This document shows, piece by piece, positions 1 through 8,634 of a stretch of DNA of 64,000 bases; position 1 is the stretch's first letter; the number at the start of each line of letters is the position of its first letter. A model generated the notes under the pieces. The model did no database searches, had not been told where the DNA came from, and saw nothing but the letters and a program-made list of their open reading frames with translations. Source of the stretch: Kitasatospora xanthocidica (lineage in GTDB: Bacteria > Actinomycetota > Actinomycetes > Streptomycetales > Streptomycetaceae); the NCBI RefSeq assembly GCF_014656195.1, contig NZ_BNBY01000017.1, forward strand, positions 1 to 64,000. The letters are read 5' to 3'. The position numbers and the translations under genes are program-made.

Positions 1-32
1 GGGGCCGGCCACCCAAGCGGGTGGCCGGCCCC
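1..32. terminator. GC-rich terminator hairpin
   Basis: A 14-bp perfect stem (arms 1-14 and 19-32) closes a 4-nt loop at the left window edge. No U-tract follows, as is usual for strong Streptomyces terminators. It probably ends a transcript entering from outside the window; orientation cannot be decided. Confidence 0.6.
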
Positions 33-217
33 GATGCCGGGCGCCGATGTCTTTGTGGGGCCCCGAGGGCCCGGCGGTGCCCGGTTTCAGACGCTCTGAC
101 GGGATCCGTACACGCTTTCGAAAGAAGGCGCCGCCCTTACGGCACAAGGCCCGGTATGGTCTGGGGGTAACCGTGGACGCGGGGTATCGGAGTCCCCCTG
201 CGCGAGGAGCCCCCAAC

Positions 218-787
218 GTGCTGATCACCCATGACACCGAGTGCGCGCTGAGCATCCTCGTGGAACTGCTCAACACCGCGCCCGAGGTGTGCGGCGCCGA
301 GCGGCTGCCGGACGTCGCCGCGCTCGACGCCTTCGTGGTCCGCCAGGAGATCAGCGAGATCGACTCGCTGACCGAGGACGACCTGCACCGGGTGCACGAG
401 CTGCGCACCAAGCTGCGCGAGGTCTTCGCGATGGAGTCCACCGCGGCCGCCGCCGAGTTGGTCAACGCGATCGTCGCGGCCGCCGGCACGACACCCCGGC
501 TCACCGACCACGACGGCCACGACTGGCACATCCACTACTTCGCGCCGCACGCCGCGCTCGGCGACCACCTGGCGGCCGAGCTGGGCATGGCGCTGGCCTT
601 CATCCTGATGGCGGGCGAGCGGGAGCGGCTGCGCCGGTGCGAGGCACCGGACTGCGCGCGGGTCTTCGTCGACCTCTCCCGCAACCGCTCGCGGCGCTAC
701 TGCGACAGCCGTACCTGCGGCAACCGGCTGCACGTCGCCGCCTACCGGGCGCGGCAGCGCTCGGCGGAGTCCGTTCCCTCCGCCTGA
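218..787 (+). CDS. CGNR zinc-finger (ABATE-type) regulator
   Basis: A 189-aa protein starting at GTG 218, with GAGGAG about 8 nt upstream. The open frame runs back to 47, but that part has no ribosome site and looks non-coding. The N-terminal two thirds is an Ala/Leu-rich helical region of the stress-induced ligand-binding (ABATE) type. The C-terminus is a clear CGNR zinc finger: C-x4-C in RRCEAPDC, then YCDSRTCGNR and a basic tail. Actinobacterial proteins with this layout are putative transcription regulators. No ligand or target can be inferred. It lies alone, divergent from nothing visible on its left and convergent with the membrane-protein gene on its right. Confidence 0.85.
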   Translation: MLITHDTECALSILVELLNTAPEVCGAERLPDVAALDAFVVRQEISEIDSLTEDDLHRVHELRTKLREVFAMESTAAAAELVNAIVAAAGTTPRLTDHDGHDWHIHYFAPHAALGDHLAAELGMALAFILMAGERERLRRCEAPDCARVFVDLSRNRSRRYCDSRTCGNRLHVAAYRARQRSAESVPSA

Positions 788-844
788 GCGCCACGTCGGG
801 CCGCTGGGCGCGGCCCTCGGTCAGATCCCGCGCTCGGCCCCCGG

Positions 845-1303
845 TCAGATGCCGCGCTTGCGGAGGATCTCCTCGATGTCGGCGAAGTCGCCCAGTCCGT
901 CCTCGCGCTTGCCCCCGGCCTGCTTCTTCGGGGCCTTGGGCGCCGGGGCCACCGCCGGGCGCTCGGGCGCCGGGCCCGCGGCGGCGGGGCGCTCGGGCGC
1001 GCCCTCCACGGCGCTGCCGCGGCGGCCCACCCAGCGGGTGGTGACCAGCAGCGCGGCGGAGACGCCGAGCAGCACGACACCCACCCACACCCGGGGGTCG
1101 AAGACCAGCTTGGCCGCCCAGTCGGTGAAGGCCCGGCCGATCGTGCTCGCCAGCGGGAACAGGCCGGTCAGGTAGAGGCCGGCGGGCAGCAGGGCGACCG
1201 CGAACCAGCGGGTCGCCGAGAGGAAGCGCCGCTTGTAGGCCCGCAGGCCCGCGACGGCCACCCCGCCCGCCGTGAGGATGAAGCTGATCGCCGCGCTCAG
1301 CAC
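845..1303 (-). CDS. Small membrane protein with acidic/basic tail
   Basis: A 152-aa protein read from GTG 1303, behind an AAGGGG-type ribosome site; the frame continues to 1372 without a better start. Three hydrophobic segments occupy roughly residues 5-25, 35-60 and 75-95. A Pro/Ala linker (APAPKAPKK) follows, then a charged C-terminus ending DIEEILRKRGI, which may be cytosolic. No enzyme motif is visible. It is divergent from the thioredoxin-fold gene at 1414, so the two probably have back-to-back promoters in the 110-bp gap. Function unknown; the fold prediction rests only on hydrophobicity. Confidence 0.7.
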   Translation of the reverse strand: MLSAAISFILTAGGVAVAGLRAYKRRFLSATRWFAVALLPAGLYLTGLFPLASTIGRAFTDWAAKLVFDPRVWVGVVLLGVSAALLVTTRWVGRRGSAVEGAPERPAAAGPAPERPAVAPAPKAPKKQAGGKREDGLGDFADIEEILRKRGI

Positions 1304-1413
1304 GGGACCACCCCTTCGCGTCCGTTCGTCCCGGTCATCGGTGCCTCCCTGTCGGTCCGGCCTCGGACGCACCGCCGGCCGGAGCGGGCGCCCACTAGTG
1401 GAACACTGGGGGA

Positions 1414-1926
1414 ATGATCGATGGTTCCCTCCCCCGCCTCGAGTTCTGGTGCGACCTCCAGTGCCCGGACTGCCGCACCGCGCTGGACGACGTCCGGGCG
1501 CTGCGCGCCCGGTACGGCGACGCCCTGTCCGTGGAGCTGCGGTACTTCCCGCTGGAGAAGCACAAGCACGCCTACGCCGCCGCCGAGGCCGCCGAGGAGG
1601 CGTTCGCCCAGGGCCTGGGCTGGCCGTTCGTCGAGGCGCTGCTGGCCAGGGTCGAGGAGCTGGACGCGCGCGGGCAGCAGGTGCTGCTGGACGTCGCCCG
1701 GGAGGTCGGGGCGGACGTCGAGGAGGTCGACACCGCGCTGATCGACGGCCGGCACATGCTGACCGTCGACGCCGACCAGGCCGAGGGGAAGGCGATCGGG
1801 GTCACCGGCACGCCGACGTACGTGATCGGCCGCGAGCGGCTGGACGGCGGGAAGAGCCAGGAGGGGCTCCGGGAGCGGATCGAGGCCGTCGTCGAGGCGG
1901 CCGTCGAGGCGGCGAAGACGTCCTGA
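1414..1926 (+). CDS. DsbA-family thioredoxin-fold protein
   Basis: A 170-aa protein starting at ATG 1414. After a beta strand (LEFWCDLQCPDC) comes a CPDC redox-type CxxC motif at about residues 17-20. A helical insertion follows, and then the conserved cis-proline segment GVTGTPTYVIG near residue 130. This is the DSBA/FrnE-like arrangement. There is no signal peptide, so it should act in the cytoplasm as an oxidoreductase, or as a glutathione/mycothiol-linked isomerase-like protein. The natural substrate is unknown. It ends 7 bp before the convergent acetyltransferase gene. Confidence 0.85.
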   Translation: MIDGSLPRLEFWCDLQCPDCRTALDDVRALRARYGDALSVELRYFPLEKHKHAYAAAEAAEEAFAQGLGWPFVEALLARVEELDARGQQVLLDVAREVGADVEEVDTALIDGRHMLTVDADQAEGKAIGVTGTPTYVIGRERLDGGKSQEGLRERIEAVVEAAVEAAKTS

Positions 1927-1933
1927 CGGCACG

Positions 1934-2779
1934 TCAGAGCGCCTTGCCGTAGAGGCGTTCGGTGACCCGGTAGCCGAGCGAGCCGTAGAGCCGGACGGCG
2001 ACGGCGTTGTCGGCGAAGACGTTGAGGCCGAGGTTGCGCACCCCGGCGGCGAGGCACTCCCGCTCGGCGAGCAGCATCAGGGTGCGGCCGTGTCCCCGGC
2101 CCCGGTGGGCCGGGGACACCTCGACCACCATCACCCAGGCGAGCGGTTCGCCGTCCGGCAGGTCGCGCAGGTGCAGGGCCAGCCAGATCGAGCCGTACGG
2201 GCCGGGCCCGCCGTCGGCGCCGTACAGGCTGCTGAGGACGACGCCCGGGGCCTCGGCACCCTCCGGCAGCCGGTGCCGCCGTCCGCCGTCCACCTTGGCG
2301 CGGGCCTGCGCCTCGGTGAGGCCGGAGGCGACGAGCGCCCGGGTGAAGCGCTCCGCGCCCTCGTCGAGCCAGGCGCTGAGGGCTTCCGCGCCGATCGGGC
2401 GCACGGCAAGTCCGGTGGGCAGCGCCGGGGCGTCGGTCAGGCGCTTGCTCATGGTCCGCATCCGCTCGGTGTAGCCGAGGGTGGCGGCGAGGGAGCGGGC
2501 GATCGACGCCGGCTCGGGGATCCGGACGTCCACCCGGACGCAGCCCCAGCTGCGCAGCACCTCCTCCGCGGCGAGCGCGCCGAACGTCCCCCGGCCCCGG
2601 CCGCGCGCTTCGGAGACTTCCAACTCGGATATCTCACCCCAGAGTTGGCCGCCGTTCGGAGTGGCGGTGGTGCGCAGCGCGCCGACCGGGTGGCCGTTCG
2701 CCAGGATCCGCCAGCGTCTGGTGCGGCCGCCGGCCGCGATGGGTGTCTCCGGGCCCTCGGGGCGCAGCGTGGTGGTCAT
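1934..2779 (-). CDS. GNAT acetyltransferase, double domain
   Basis: A 281-aa protein starting at ATG 2779. The C-terminal half is a clear GNAT domain: strand VMVVEVSPAHRGRGHGRTLM contains the acetyl-CoA loop R-G-x-G-x-G, and the end reads NLGLNVFADNAVAVRLYGSLGYR. The N-terminal half (about residues 20-150) resembles a second, degenerate GNAT fold with SEARGRGRGTFGALAAEEVL. Tandem GNAT proteins of this type are common in Streptomyces; some acetylate small molecules or protein N-termini. Substrate unknown. It follows pabC on the same strand after about 100 bp, so co-transcription is possible. Confidence 0.85.
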   Translation of the reverse strand: MTTTLRPEGPETPIAAGGRTRRWRILANGHPVGALRTTATPNGGQLWGEISELEVSEARGRGRGTFGALAAEEVLRSWGCVRVDVRIPEPASIARSLAATLGYTERMRTMSKRLTDAPALPTGLAVRPIGAEALSAWLDEGAERFTRALVASGLTEAQARAKVDGGRRHRLPEGAEAPGVVLSSLYGADGGPGPYGSIWLALHLRDLPDGEPLAWVMVVEVSPAHRGRGHGRTLMLLAERECLAAGVRNLGLNVFADNAVAVRLYGSLGYRVTERLYGKAL

Positions 2780-2884
2780 GTGCTGGTCCCTTCCCCTTGC
2801 TCGGACGGTTATCCACGGGGCCGTCCGCCGGGCCGTCCACCCGGCCGGTTCCGTCGCCCGGGGGCGGGGATCACGGGGTGGGGA

Positions 2885-3715
2885 TCACGGGTCGAGGTCG
2901 TCGCCGGCGCGCTCGGTGAAGACGGCCATGGCCTTGGCGGTGACGGGGCCGATGCCCGGCAGTTCGCGGTCGTCGACGCGGGTGACGGCCTGGACGTCAC
3001 GGGTGGTGGAGGTCAGGAAGACCTCTTCGGCGTCCTGGAGGGCGTCGAGCGGGAGGTCGGCCTCCTCGGCGCCGCACCAGTCGATGACGAGCCGGCGGGT
3101 GATGCCGGCCAGGCAGCCGGAGGCGAGCACGGGGGTGAGCAGGCGGCCGCCGATGACCACGAAGACGTTGGAGCCGGTGCCTTCGCAGAGCCGGCCGGCG
3201 GTGTTGGCGAACAGGGCCTCGGAGGCGCCGGCCCTGTGGGCGGCGGCCAGGGCGACGACGTTCTCGGCGTACGAGGTGGTCTTGAGGCCGGCGACGGCGC
3301 TGTGCTCGTTGCGGCGCCAGGGGACGACGGCGACGGCGGTCTCGTCGGGGCGGCGGCTGATGGCGCCGAGGGCGACCACGAGGGTGGGGCCGGTGGTGCC
3401 GCGCTCGGAGCCGAGCGGGGCCTGGCCGCCGGTGTAGGTCACCCGCAGGCGGCCGAGCGGTGCGGGGTTGGCGGCGAGGACCTGGGCGCAGGCCTCGCGG
3501 ACCAGGTCGTGGTCGGGGTCCGGCAGGCCGAGGCCGCGGGCGGAACGGGTGAGCCGGTCGAGGTGCCGGGTGACCGCGAAGGCCCGGCCGTCGACGGTCT
3601 TCATGGTCTCGAAGACGCCGTCGCCGGTGGTGAGGCCGTGGTCGAGGACCGAGACGGCGGCGTCGGCGGAGTCGACGAGCCTGCCGTTGACCCAGCTCGT
3701 GGTGCGATTGTGCAT
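2885..3715 (-). CDS. pabC: Aminodeoxychorismate lyase
   Basis: A 276-aa class IV PLP aminotransferase-fold protein. The N-terminal strand WVNGRLVDSADAAVSVLDHGLTTGDGVFET and the segment GLKTTSYAENV (PLP lysine near residue 145) are typical. The C-terminal substrate loop EVFLTSTTRDVQAV is also present. It sits 33 bp downstream of the chorismate-binding gene, so the pair should make 4-aminobenzoate from chorismate: PabB yields 4-amino-4-deoxychorismate and this enzyme removes pyruvate. Class IV enzymes also include branched-chain and D-amino-acid transaminases, but the linkage to pabB favours the lyase. ATG 3715 is preceded by GGAGGGG-like bases. Confidence 0.88.
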   Translation of the reverse strand: MHNRTTSWVNGRLVDSADAAVSVLDHGLTTGDGVFETMKTVDGRAFAVTRHLDRLTRSARGLGLPDPDHDLVREACAQVLAANPAPLGRLRVTYTGGQAPLGSERGTTGPTLVVALGAISRRPDETAVAVVPWRRNEHSAVAGLKTTSYAENVVALAAAHRAGASEALFANTAGRLCEGTGSNVFVVIGGRLLTPVLASGCLAGITRRLVIDWCGAEEADLPLDALQDAEEVFLTSTTRDVQAVTRVDDRELPGIGPVTAKAMAVFTERAGDDLDP

Positions 3716-3748
3716 GGAGGGGTGCTCCTCAGCGGTGGGCGGTGCTGC

Positions 3749-4810
3749 TCATACCCCGGTCGGGTCGGGTTCGCTGCCCGACGCTATCGCGACCAGGCGG
3801 GCGGCCTTCAGTTCGGTTTCCGCCCACTCGCGTTCGGGGTCGGAGCCCCAGGTGATGCCGGCGCCGGTGCCGAAGCGCAGCAGGGGTGCGCCGGGGTCGG
3901 TCCGGTCGAGCCAGAAGGTGCGGATGCCGACGGCGAGCTCGGCCTCGCCGCGGTCGGCGTCGACCCAGCCGACGGCGCCGCAGTACGGGCCGCGCGGGGC
4001 GGTCTCCAGGGCGTCGATGATCCGCAGGGCGCTGGACTTGGGGGCGCCGGTGACGGAGCCGGGCGGGAAGGTGGCGGCGAGGAGCTCGGGCCAGCCGGCG
4101 GCCTCGCGCAGGGTGCCCTCGACGGTGGAGACCAGGTGGACCAGGCCGGGGTGCTTCTCGACGGCGCAGAGGTCGGGGACGGTGACGGTGCCGGTGTCGC
4201 AGACGCGGCCGAGGTCGTTGCGGACCAGGTCCACGATCATCACGTTCTCGGCGTGGTCCTTGTCGAGGAGGTCGGCCTCGGTGCGGCCGGTGCCCTTGAT
4301 CGGGCCGGAGGAGACGGTGCGACCGGTGCGGCGCAGGTAGAGCTCGGGCGAGGCGGTGGCGATCTCGACGCCGTGCTCGGGCAGCCGGATGGTGCCGGCG
4401 TAGGGGGCGGGGTTGCCGTGGGCGAGGAGGCCGGTGAGGGCGTCGATGTCGCTGAGGTCCGGGTCGGGCAGCGGTGCGGTCAGCACGCGGCAGAGGTTGG
4501 CCTGGTAGACCTCGCCGGCGGCTATGTGCTCGCGGATGCGGCGTACGCCCGCGGTGTAGGCGGCGCGGTCGAGGGAGCTGTGCCAGCTGCCGGCGTCCGG
4601 GCCGCGCCAGCCGGCGCCGGAGGGCGGGGCCGGGGCGGGGCGGACCCGGTCGAAGCGGGCGCAGGTCAGCCGGCCCTCGAAGTCGTAGGCGACGGCCCAG
4701 TGACCGGAGGAGTCGAGGGCGGCCGGGTCCGAGGTGACGTCGCGCAGCCCGGTGGCCAGGCGGCCGCCGAAGCGGGCGAGCGGGGTGCGGGGGTCGGGGT
4801 GGCCGGACAC
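3749..4810 (-). CDS. pabB: Aminodeoxychorismate synthase component I
   Basis: A 353-aa chorismate-binding enzyme. I place the start at GTG 4810, because AGGAGAA lies 5 nt upstream; the open frame runs on to 5059 but its sequence is low-complexity Pro/Arg. Hallmarks are YQANLCR, ASPELYLRRTGRTVSSGPIKGT, the HAENVMIVDLVRNDLGR block and PGSVTGAPK near the C-terminus. It catalyses amination of chorismate with ammonia from a glutamine amidotransferase partner. No amidotransferase (PabA) gene is next to it here, so it would rely on TrpG/PabA encoded elsewhere. It forms a tight unit with pabC downstream. Confidence 0.9.
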   Translation of the reverse strand: MSGHPDPRTPLARFGGRLATGLRDVTSDPAALDSSGHWAVAYDFEGRLTCARFDRVRPAPAPPSGAGWRGPDAGSWHSSLDRAAYTAGVRRIREHIAAGEVYQANLCRVLTAPLPDPDLSDIDALTGLLAHGNPAPYAGTIRLPEHGVEIATASPELYLRRTGRTVSSGPIKGTGRTEADLLDKDHAENVMIVDLVRNDLGRVCDTGTVTVPDLCAVEKHPGLVHLVSTVEGTLREAAGWPELLAATFPPGSVTGAPKSSALRIIDALETAPRGPYCGAVGWVDADRGEAELAVGIRTFWLDRTDPGAPLLRFGTGAGITWGSDPEREWAETELKAARLVAIASGSEPDPTGV

Positions 4811-5084
4811 GGTTCTCCTGCGCGGTGCTTGGGCGGCGGTGCCTGAAGTGTAGGTCGGGGGCGCGGGCGCGGCCCTGGTGAGCGCCTGTGCGACGGGGCG
4901 TACGGGCCGGAGCGCGGCCGGGACGGGAGTCGGGGTGTGAGCGGTTCCGGGCGTCGTGCGGGTGTGCGTCGGGTGGCCTGCGGATGATCGTCCGGGAGCG
5001 CCGCAGGTGGCGGGCGGTGGCCGTCCGCGGTGGCTGACGGAACGGCACGCGGAGGACATCCCCGCGGCACGCTGCGGGAACGGA

Positions 5085-5114
5085 TTTTTAGCTGGCCCGG
5101 GAATCCGCTAGAGT
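5085..5114 (+). promoter_or_regulatory. Candidate promoter of the tRNA cluster
   Basis: In an AT-richer island a good -10 box TAGAGT (5109-5114) lies 18 bp after TTTTTA (5085-5090). The first tRNA begins 57 bp further on. The -10 is convincing, but the -35 is only T-rich rather than TTGACA-like. Confidence 0.45.
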
Positions 5115-5170
5115 TCAACACGTCGCCAGGGAGCGCAGCCGGGAAAACCGGCCGGGGCCCTGGGAGACAG

Positions 5171-5243
5171 GCGGACGTAGCTCAGTTGGTAGAGCATCAC
5201 CTTGCCAAGGTGAGGGTCGCGAGTTCGAATCTCGTCGTCCGCT
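5171..5243 (+). tRNA. tRNA-Gly (GCC)
   Basis: A full cloverleaf. Acceptor GCGGACG pairs with CGTCCGC, the D-arm is TAGCTCAGTTGG, and the anticodon stem TCACC/GGTGA closes the loop TTGCCAA with anticodon GCC. T-loop TTCGAAT and discriminator T follow. No CCA is encoded. It is the first gene of a five-tRNA cluster. Confidence 0.97.
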
Positions 5244-5283
5244 CGATGGAGAACAGTGTAAGATCGTTCTTCATGCGTTGCCT

Positions 5284-5354
5284 GGTGGAGTGGCCGAGAG
5301 GCGAGGCAACGGCCTGCAAAGCCGTGTACACGGGTTCAAATCCCGTCTCCACCT
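5284..5354 (+). tRNA. tRNA-Cys (GCA)
   Basis: Acceptor GGTGGAG pairs with CTCCACC. The anticodon loop CTGCAAA carries GCA, and the T-arm is CGGG-TTCAAAT-CCCG. The discriminator is T, the base expected for cysteine tRNAs. The next three bases (5355-5357) read CCA, so the 3' end may be genome-encoded. It lies 40 bp after tRNA-Gly. Confidence 0.96.
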
Positions 5355-5394
5355 CCAAGAGGGTCCCCCGGTTCAACCGGGGGCATCCCCCTGC

Positions 5395-5466
<72 letters not shown>

Positions 5467-5507
5467 CGTCGGATCCTTCGGGGTCTGCTGCAAGACCGCC
5501 TCATCAG

Positions 5508-5579
<72 letters not shown>

Positions 5580-5620
5580 CGTCGGGCCCTTCGGGGTCTG
5601 CTGCAAGACCGCCTCACCAG

Positions 5621-5692
<72 letters not shown>

Positions 5693-5699
5693 CAGTAAC

Positions 5700-5741
5700 G
5701 GCCGGGGCCGCGATCCGTCAGGGGCGCGGCCCCGGCCTTTT
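5700..5741 (+). terminator. Terminator of the tRNA cluster
   Basis: A 13-bp perfect GC stem (5700-5712 and 5725-5737) is followed by TTTT. This is an intrinsic terminator placed directly after the last tRNA-Val. Confidence 0.9.
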
Positions 5742-6057
5742 GCGTTCGCCGGCCGTGTCGGCCGTGTTGGCGGTTCTGTGGCGAAGCGCCGGACATCAGG
5801 GAAACCGAAGAGCCGCGTACGGACGCCCTCACCGACGTCCGTACGCGGCGTCTCCGCCTGCCGGGGCGCTCTGCGCACCGCTCTCGCCCGTCCGCGTGTC
5901 ATCGCGGCCGCGGCCTCCCCGGCGGCACCGCTCCCCGTCCCCAGGGGATCGATGCCCGTCCTGTGGCCGCCCCCTGGGGGACGGCGGGTCCTACTCGGGT
6001 GCTCCCGGCATTCGGGTGCTCCCGGCTCTCAGTTGCTCCCTGCTCGCCCCGCCGTCC
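5742..6057. other. Intergenic, no gene seen
   Basis: 316 bp between the tRNA terminator and the small membrane-protein gene. The open frames here have no ribosome sites and no protein-like composition. I see no tRNA, hairpin with U-tract or other structure worth naming. Confidence 0.5.
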
Positions 6058-6258
6058 TCAGCGGCCGATCAGATCGGCGACGGCCTGGGCCTGGTTCGCC
6101 ATCTGGTCCCACCCGCCGAAGAGCAGCATCAGGAGCACGGCGCACGGCAGGGCCATGGCCAGCGCCACCGCGGGGTGCCGGGTGGGCTGCTCGGTGGTGG
6201 ACCGGGTCTGGACGAAGGCCGGCCGACGGCGGCGGGGGGTTCCCGTGAGCTGTGCCAT
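6058..6258 (-). CDS. Small single-span membrane protein
   Basis: A 66-aa protein starting at ATG 6258, with AGGAG 7 nt upstream, a near-ideal ribosome site that argues for a real gene. Residues 1-30 are basic and polar (PRRRRPAFVQTRSTTEQ). One hydrophobic segment VALAMALPCAVLLMLLFGG follows at about 31-49, and the tail is polar. The topology suggests an N-in membrane peptide. It is divergent from the Ser/Thr kinase gene 400 bp to its right. No family is recognised. Confidence 0.65.
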   Translation of the reverse strand: MAQLTGTPRRRRPAFVQTRSTTEQPTRHPAVALAMALPCAVLLMLLFGGWDQMANQAQAVADLIGR

Positions 6259-6663
6259 GCCCTTGCTCCTGATCCGGTCGAGTTGGCGCGGTGGACGGCT
6301 TACCTCGGGGGACGAGCTCCCCGTCCACCGCTGGACACAACGCTATTGGTCGGGGGCCCCTGCGGACGTCATGCCGTCGTACTGTTCCTCGGACGTCCCG
6401 GAGGATGACGGACCGCCTCAGGGCCTACTACCGGAGGGGGAGGGAAGCCTCGGCCGACCCCCGGGGGAACCCTGAGGGGTAACCCCGAGAAACGATCCGG
6501 CACCCCTGTGACCTGCGGGTCAGCGCAAGATCAGACAATCGCACGGCGGCTTCAGGTGTTGCGTATCAGCACACCGCAGCAGGCAGTCCGTAAGCTGTGC
6601 CAGACAGGAACTGACGATGGCCCAACCGACGGGGCCTCAACCACGGGCTGACGGGGAACGGAC
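6259..6663. other. Divergent intergenic region, no gene seen
   Basis: 405 bp separating the small membrane protein (leftward) from the kinase (rightward). It should hold both promoters, but I cannot identify a -10/-35 pair with confidence. The part nearest the kinase (about 6500-6650) is less GC-rich than the rest. No convincing ORF has a ribosome site here. Confidence 0.4.
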
Positions 6664-8568
6664 ATGGCGATGATGCGGCTGAGGCGTGAGGACCCCCGCA
6701 TCGTCGGGCCGTACCGCCTGCACCGGCGACTGGGCGCCGGCGGCATGGGCGTGGTCTACCTCGGCTCCGACCGCCGCGGCCAGCGCGTCGCCCTCAAGCT
6801 GATCCGCGCCGAACTCGCCGAGGACACGGAGTTCCGCACCCGCTTCGCCCGCGAGATCGCCGCCGCCTCCCGGATCCGCGGCGGCTGCACCGCGCGCGTG
6901 GTCGGCTCCGACATCGAAGCCGACCGGCCCTGGCTGGCCACCGCGTACGTACCCGGGCCCTCGCTGTACAAGCGGGTCGGCGACGAAGGACCGATGAGCT
7001 GGCCCGAAGCCGCCCGGATCGGAGCCGCGCTCGCCGACGGACTGGTCAAGGTGCACGAGGCCGGGGTCGTCCACCGGGACCTCAAGCCGTCCAACATCCT
7101 GCTCTCCCCGCGCGGCCCGCGCATCATCGACTTCGGCATCGCGTGGTCGCGCGGCGCCAGCACGCTCACCCACGTCGGCACCGCCGTCGGCTCCCCCGGC
7201 TTCCTCGCCCCCGAGCAGGTCCGCGGCGCCGCCGTCACACCGGCCACCGACGTCTTCGCCTTCGGGGCCACCCTCGCGTACGCCCTCACCGGCGACACCC
7301 CCTTCGGATCCGGGGCGTCCTCCGAGGTGATGCTGTACCGGGTCGTCCACGAGGAACCCGACCTGTCCGCGGTACCGCCCCAACTCGCACCGCTCATCCG
7401 GGCCTGCCTCGCCAAGGAACCCGCCGAACGGCCCGGCGCGGCCGCCCTCCACGAACGCCTCAGCGAACTCGCCGCACGCGGCGCGGCCGCCGGAGCCGCC
7501 GGCCCCGGAACGCGCGCGCCCCGACCCGGGCGCGGCGCACCCGCCGCCCCGCAGGACGGTGCCCGGCAGGGTGTCCCGGCCCCCGGACGCTCCCCCGAGC
7601 CGCCCGGCGTGGCACGGGCCAGAGCCGGCGCCGGCCGCCCCGGCGCGCAGGCCGCGGGCACCGCCGGGCGGCGCCCGCTCCCCCGGCCCGAGCCCACCCC
7701 CGTCACCCGACCGCTGCGGAGCCGGCCCGAACGACCGCAGACACCTCCCCCCGGCCGCCCCGGCCCCCGCGACCGGGGCCGCCAGCACACCCCCGCCCCC
7801 GGCGTACGGCCCGGCACCTCGCGGCAGCGGCTGCTGCGGCAACGGCTGGTGGTCTTCGTCACCGTGACCATCGGCGTGGCCCTCGCCATCGCCGCGGCAC
7901 AGGGCTGCGAGAACCGGGACAGCCAGGGACTGAAGCCGTCCACCGGGGCCGCCGTCGTGAGCACGGACACCGGTGCACGGGGCGGCGGCGAACTCGCCGT
8001 GCCGGGGACATCGGTGGACGTCGCCCCGCAGGCCTCGGCCACACCGCTCCCGGCCGCCGCGCGCGGCGGGGCCGCGGACGGCGCCCTGGCCGCCCCGCAA
8101 GGGCCGCTGCCCGCCGTCGACTGGCCGAACCGCAGCTACCCCGACGGGGCCGGCGGACCCGCCATCGCCCTGCGCGACGGACACTCCGCCGGCGCCGGGC
8201 CCCAGGTCGCGCTCAGCGCGGTGCTGCCGGCCCGGTACAAGGGCCAGCCGGCCGCGGTCGTCGTGCTGCGCCGGGCCGAGGGCTCCGCACCGGTCGACCT
8301 CGTCCAGCTCTACACCTTCGCCGGGGACACCCCGGTCGCCACCACCTCCCGCACCTCGGCCGCCGACCCACAGGCGACGGCCACCTGGCGGCTGGACGGC
8401 ACCGCGGTCGTCCGCGAGGAACGCGTCGCCGCCACCGGCGCGACCACCTCCACCCGCTACACCGTCCGCGCCGACGGCACCCTCGACGAGTCCTGGCCCG
8501 GCGCCCCCGGCAGCACCACCCCACCCCCCGCCGCCGCCCCGGCCCCGCCCACCTCCCCAGCCAGCTGA
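6664..8568 (+). CDS. Transmembrane Ser/Thr protein kinase
   Basis: A 634-aa Hanks-type kinase starting at ATG 6664. The kinase domain covers about residues 15-270: glycine loop LGAGGMGVVY (23-32), ATP lysine K45 in VALKL, catalytic H137-R-D139-LKPSN, metal-binding D156-FG, and the APEQ segment. It is therefore predicted active. A Pro/Arg/Gly-rich juxtamembrane linker runs from about 275 to 390, then one membrane span (VVFVTVTIGVALAIAAA, about 394-413). An extracytoplasmic domain of about 220 aa has no PASTA repeats and contains a beta-rich part (IALRDGHSAGAGPQVALSAVL) that I cannot name. Such kinases sense envelope signals in actinobacteria; ligand and substrates are unknown. Its 3' end runs into a long palindrome array. 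Confidence 0.93.
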   Translation: MAMMRLRREDPRIVGPYRLHRRLGAGGMGVVYLGSDRRGQRVALKLIRAELAEDTEFRTRFAREIAAASRIRGGCTARVVGSDIEADRPWLATAYVPGPSLYKRVGDEGPMSWPEAARIGAALADGLVKVHEAGVVHRDLKPSNILLSPRGPRIIDFGIAWSRGASTLTHVGTAVGSPGFLAPEQVRGAAVTPATDVFAFGATLAYALTGDTPFGSGASSEVMLYRVVHEEPDLSAVPPQLAPLIRACLAKEPAERPGAAALHERLSELAARGAAAGAAGPGTRAPRPGRGAPAAPQDGARQGVPAPGRSPEPPGVARARAGAGRPGAQAAGTAGRRPLPRPEPTPVTRPLRSRPERPQTPPPGRPGPRDRGRQHTPAPGVRPGTSRQRLLRQRLVVFVTVTIGVALAIAAAQGCENRDSQGLKPSTGAAVVSTDTGARGGGELAVPGTSVDVAPQASATPLPAAARGGAADGALAAPQGPLPAVDWPNRSYPDGAGGPAIALRDGHSAGAGPQVALSAVLPARYKGQPAAVVVLRRAEGSAPVDLVQLYTFAGDTPVATTSRTSAADPQATATWRLDGTAVVREERVAATGATTSTRYTVRADGTLDESWPGAPGSTTPPPAAAPAPPTSPAS

Positions 8569-8634
8569 CCTACGGGGAACAGCCGCTGACCCCGGGCCCG
8601 AAGGGGAGCGGCACCCCATCCGCACGAGCGCACA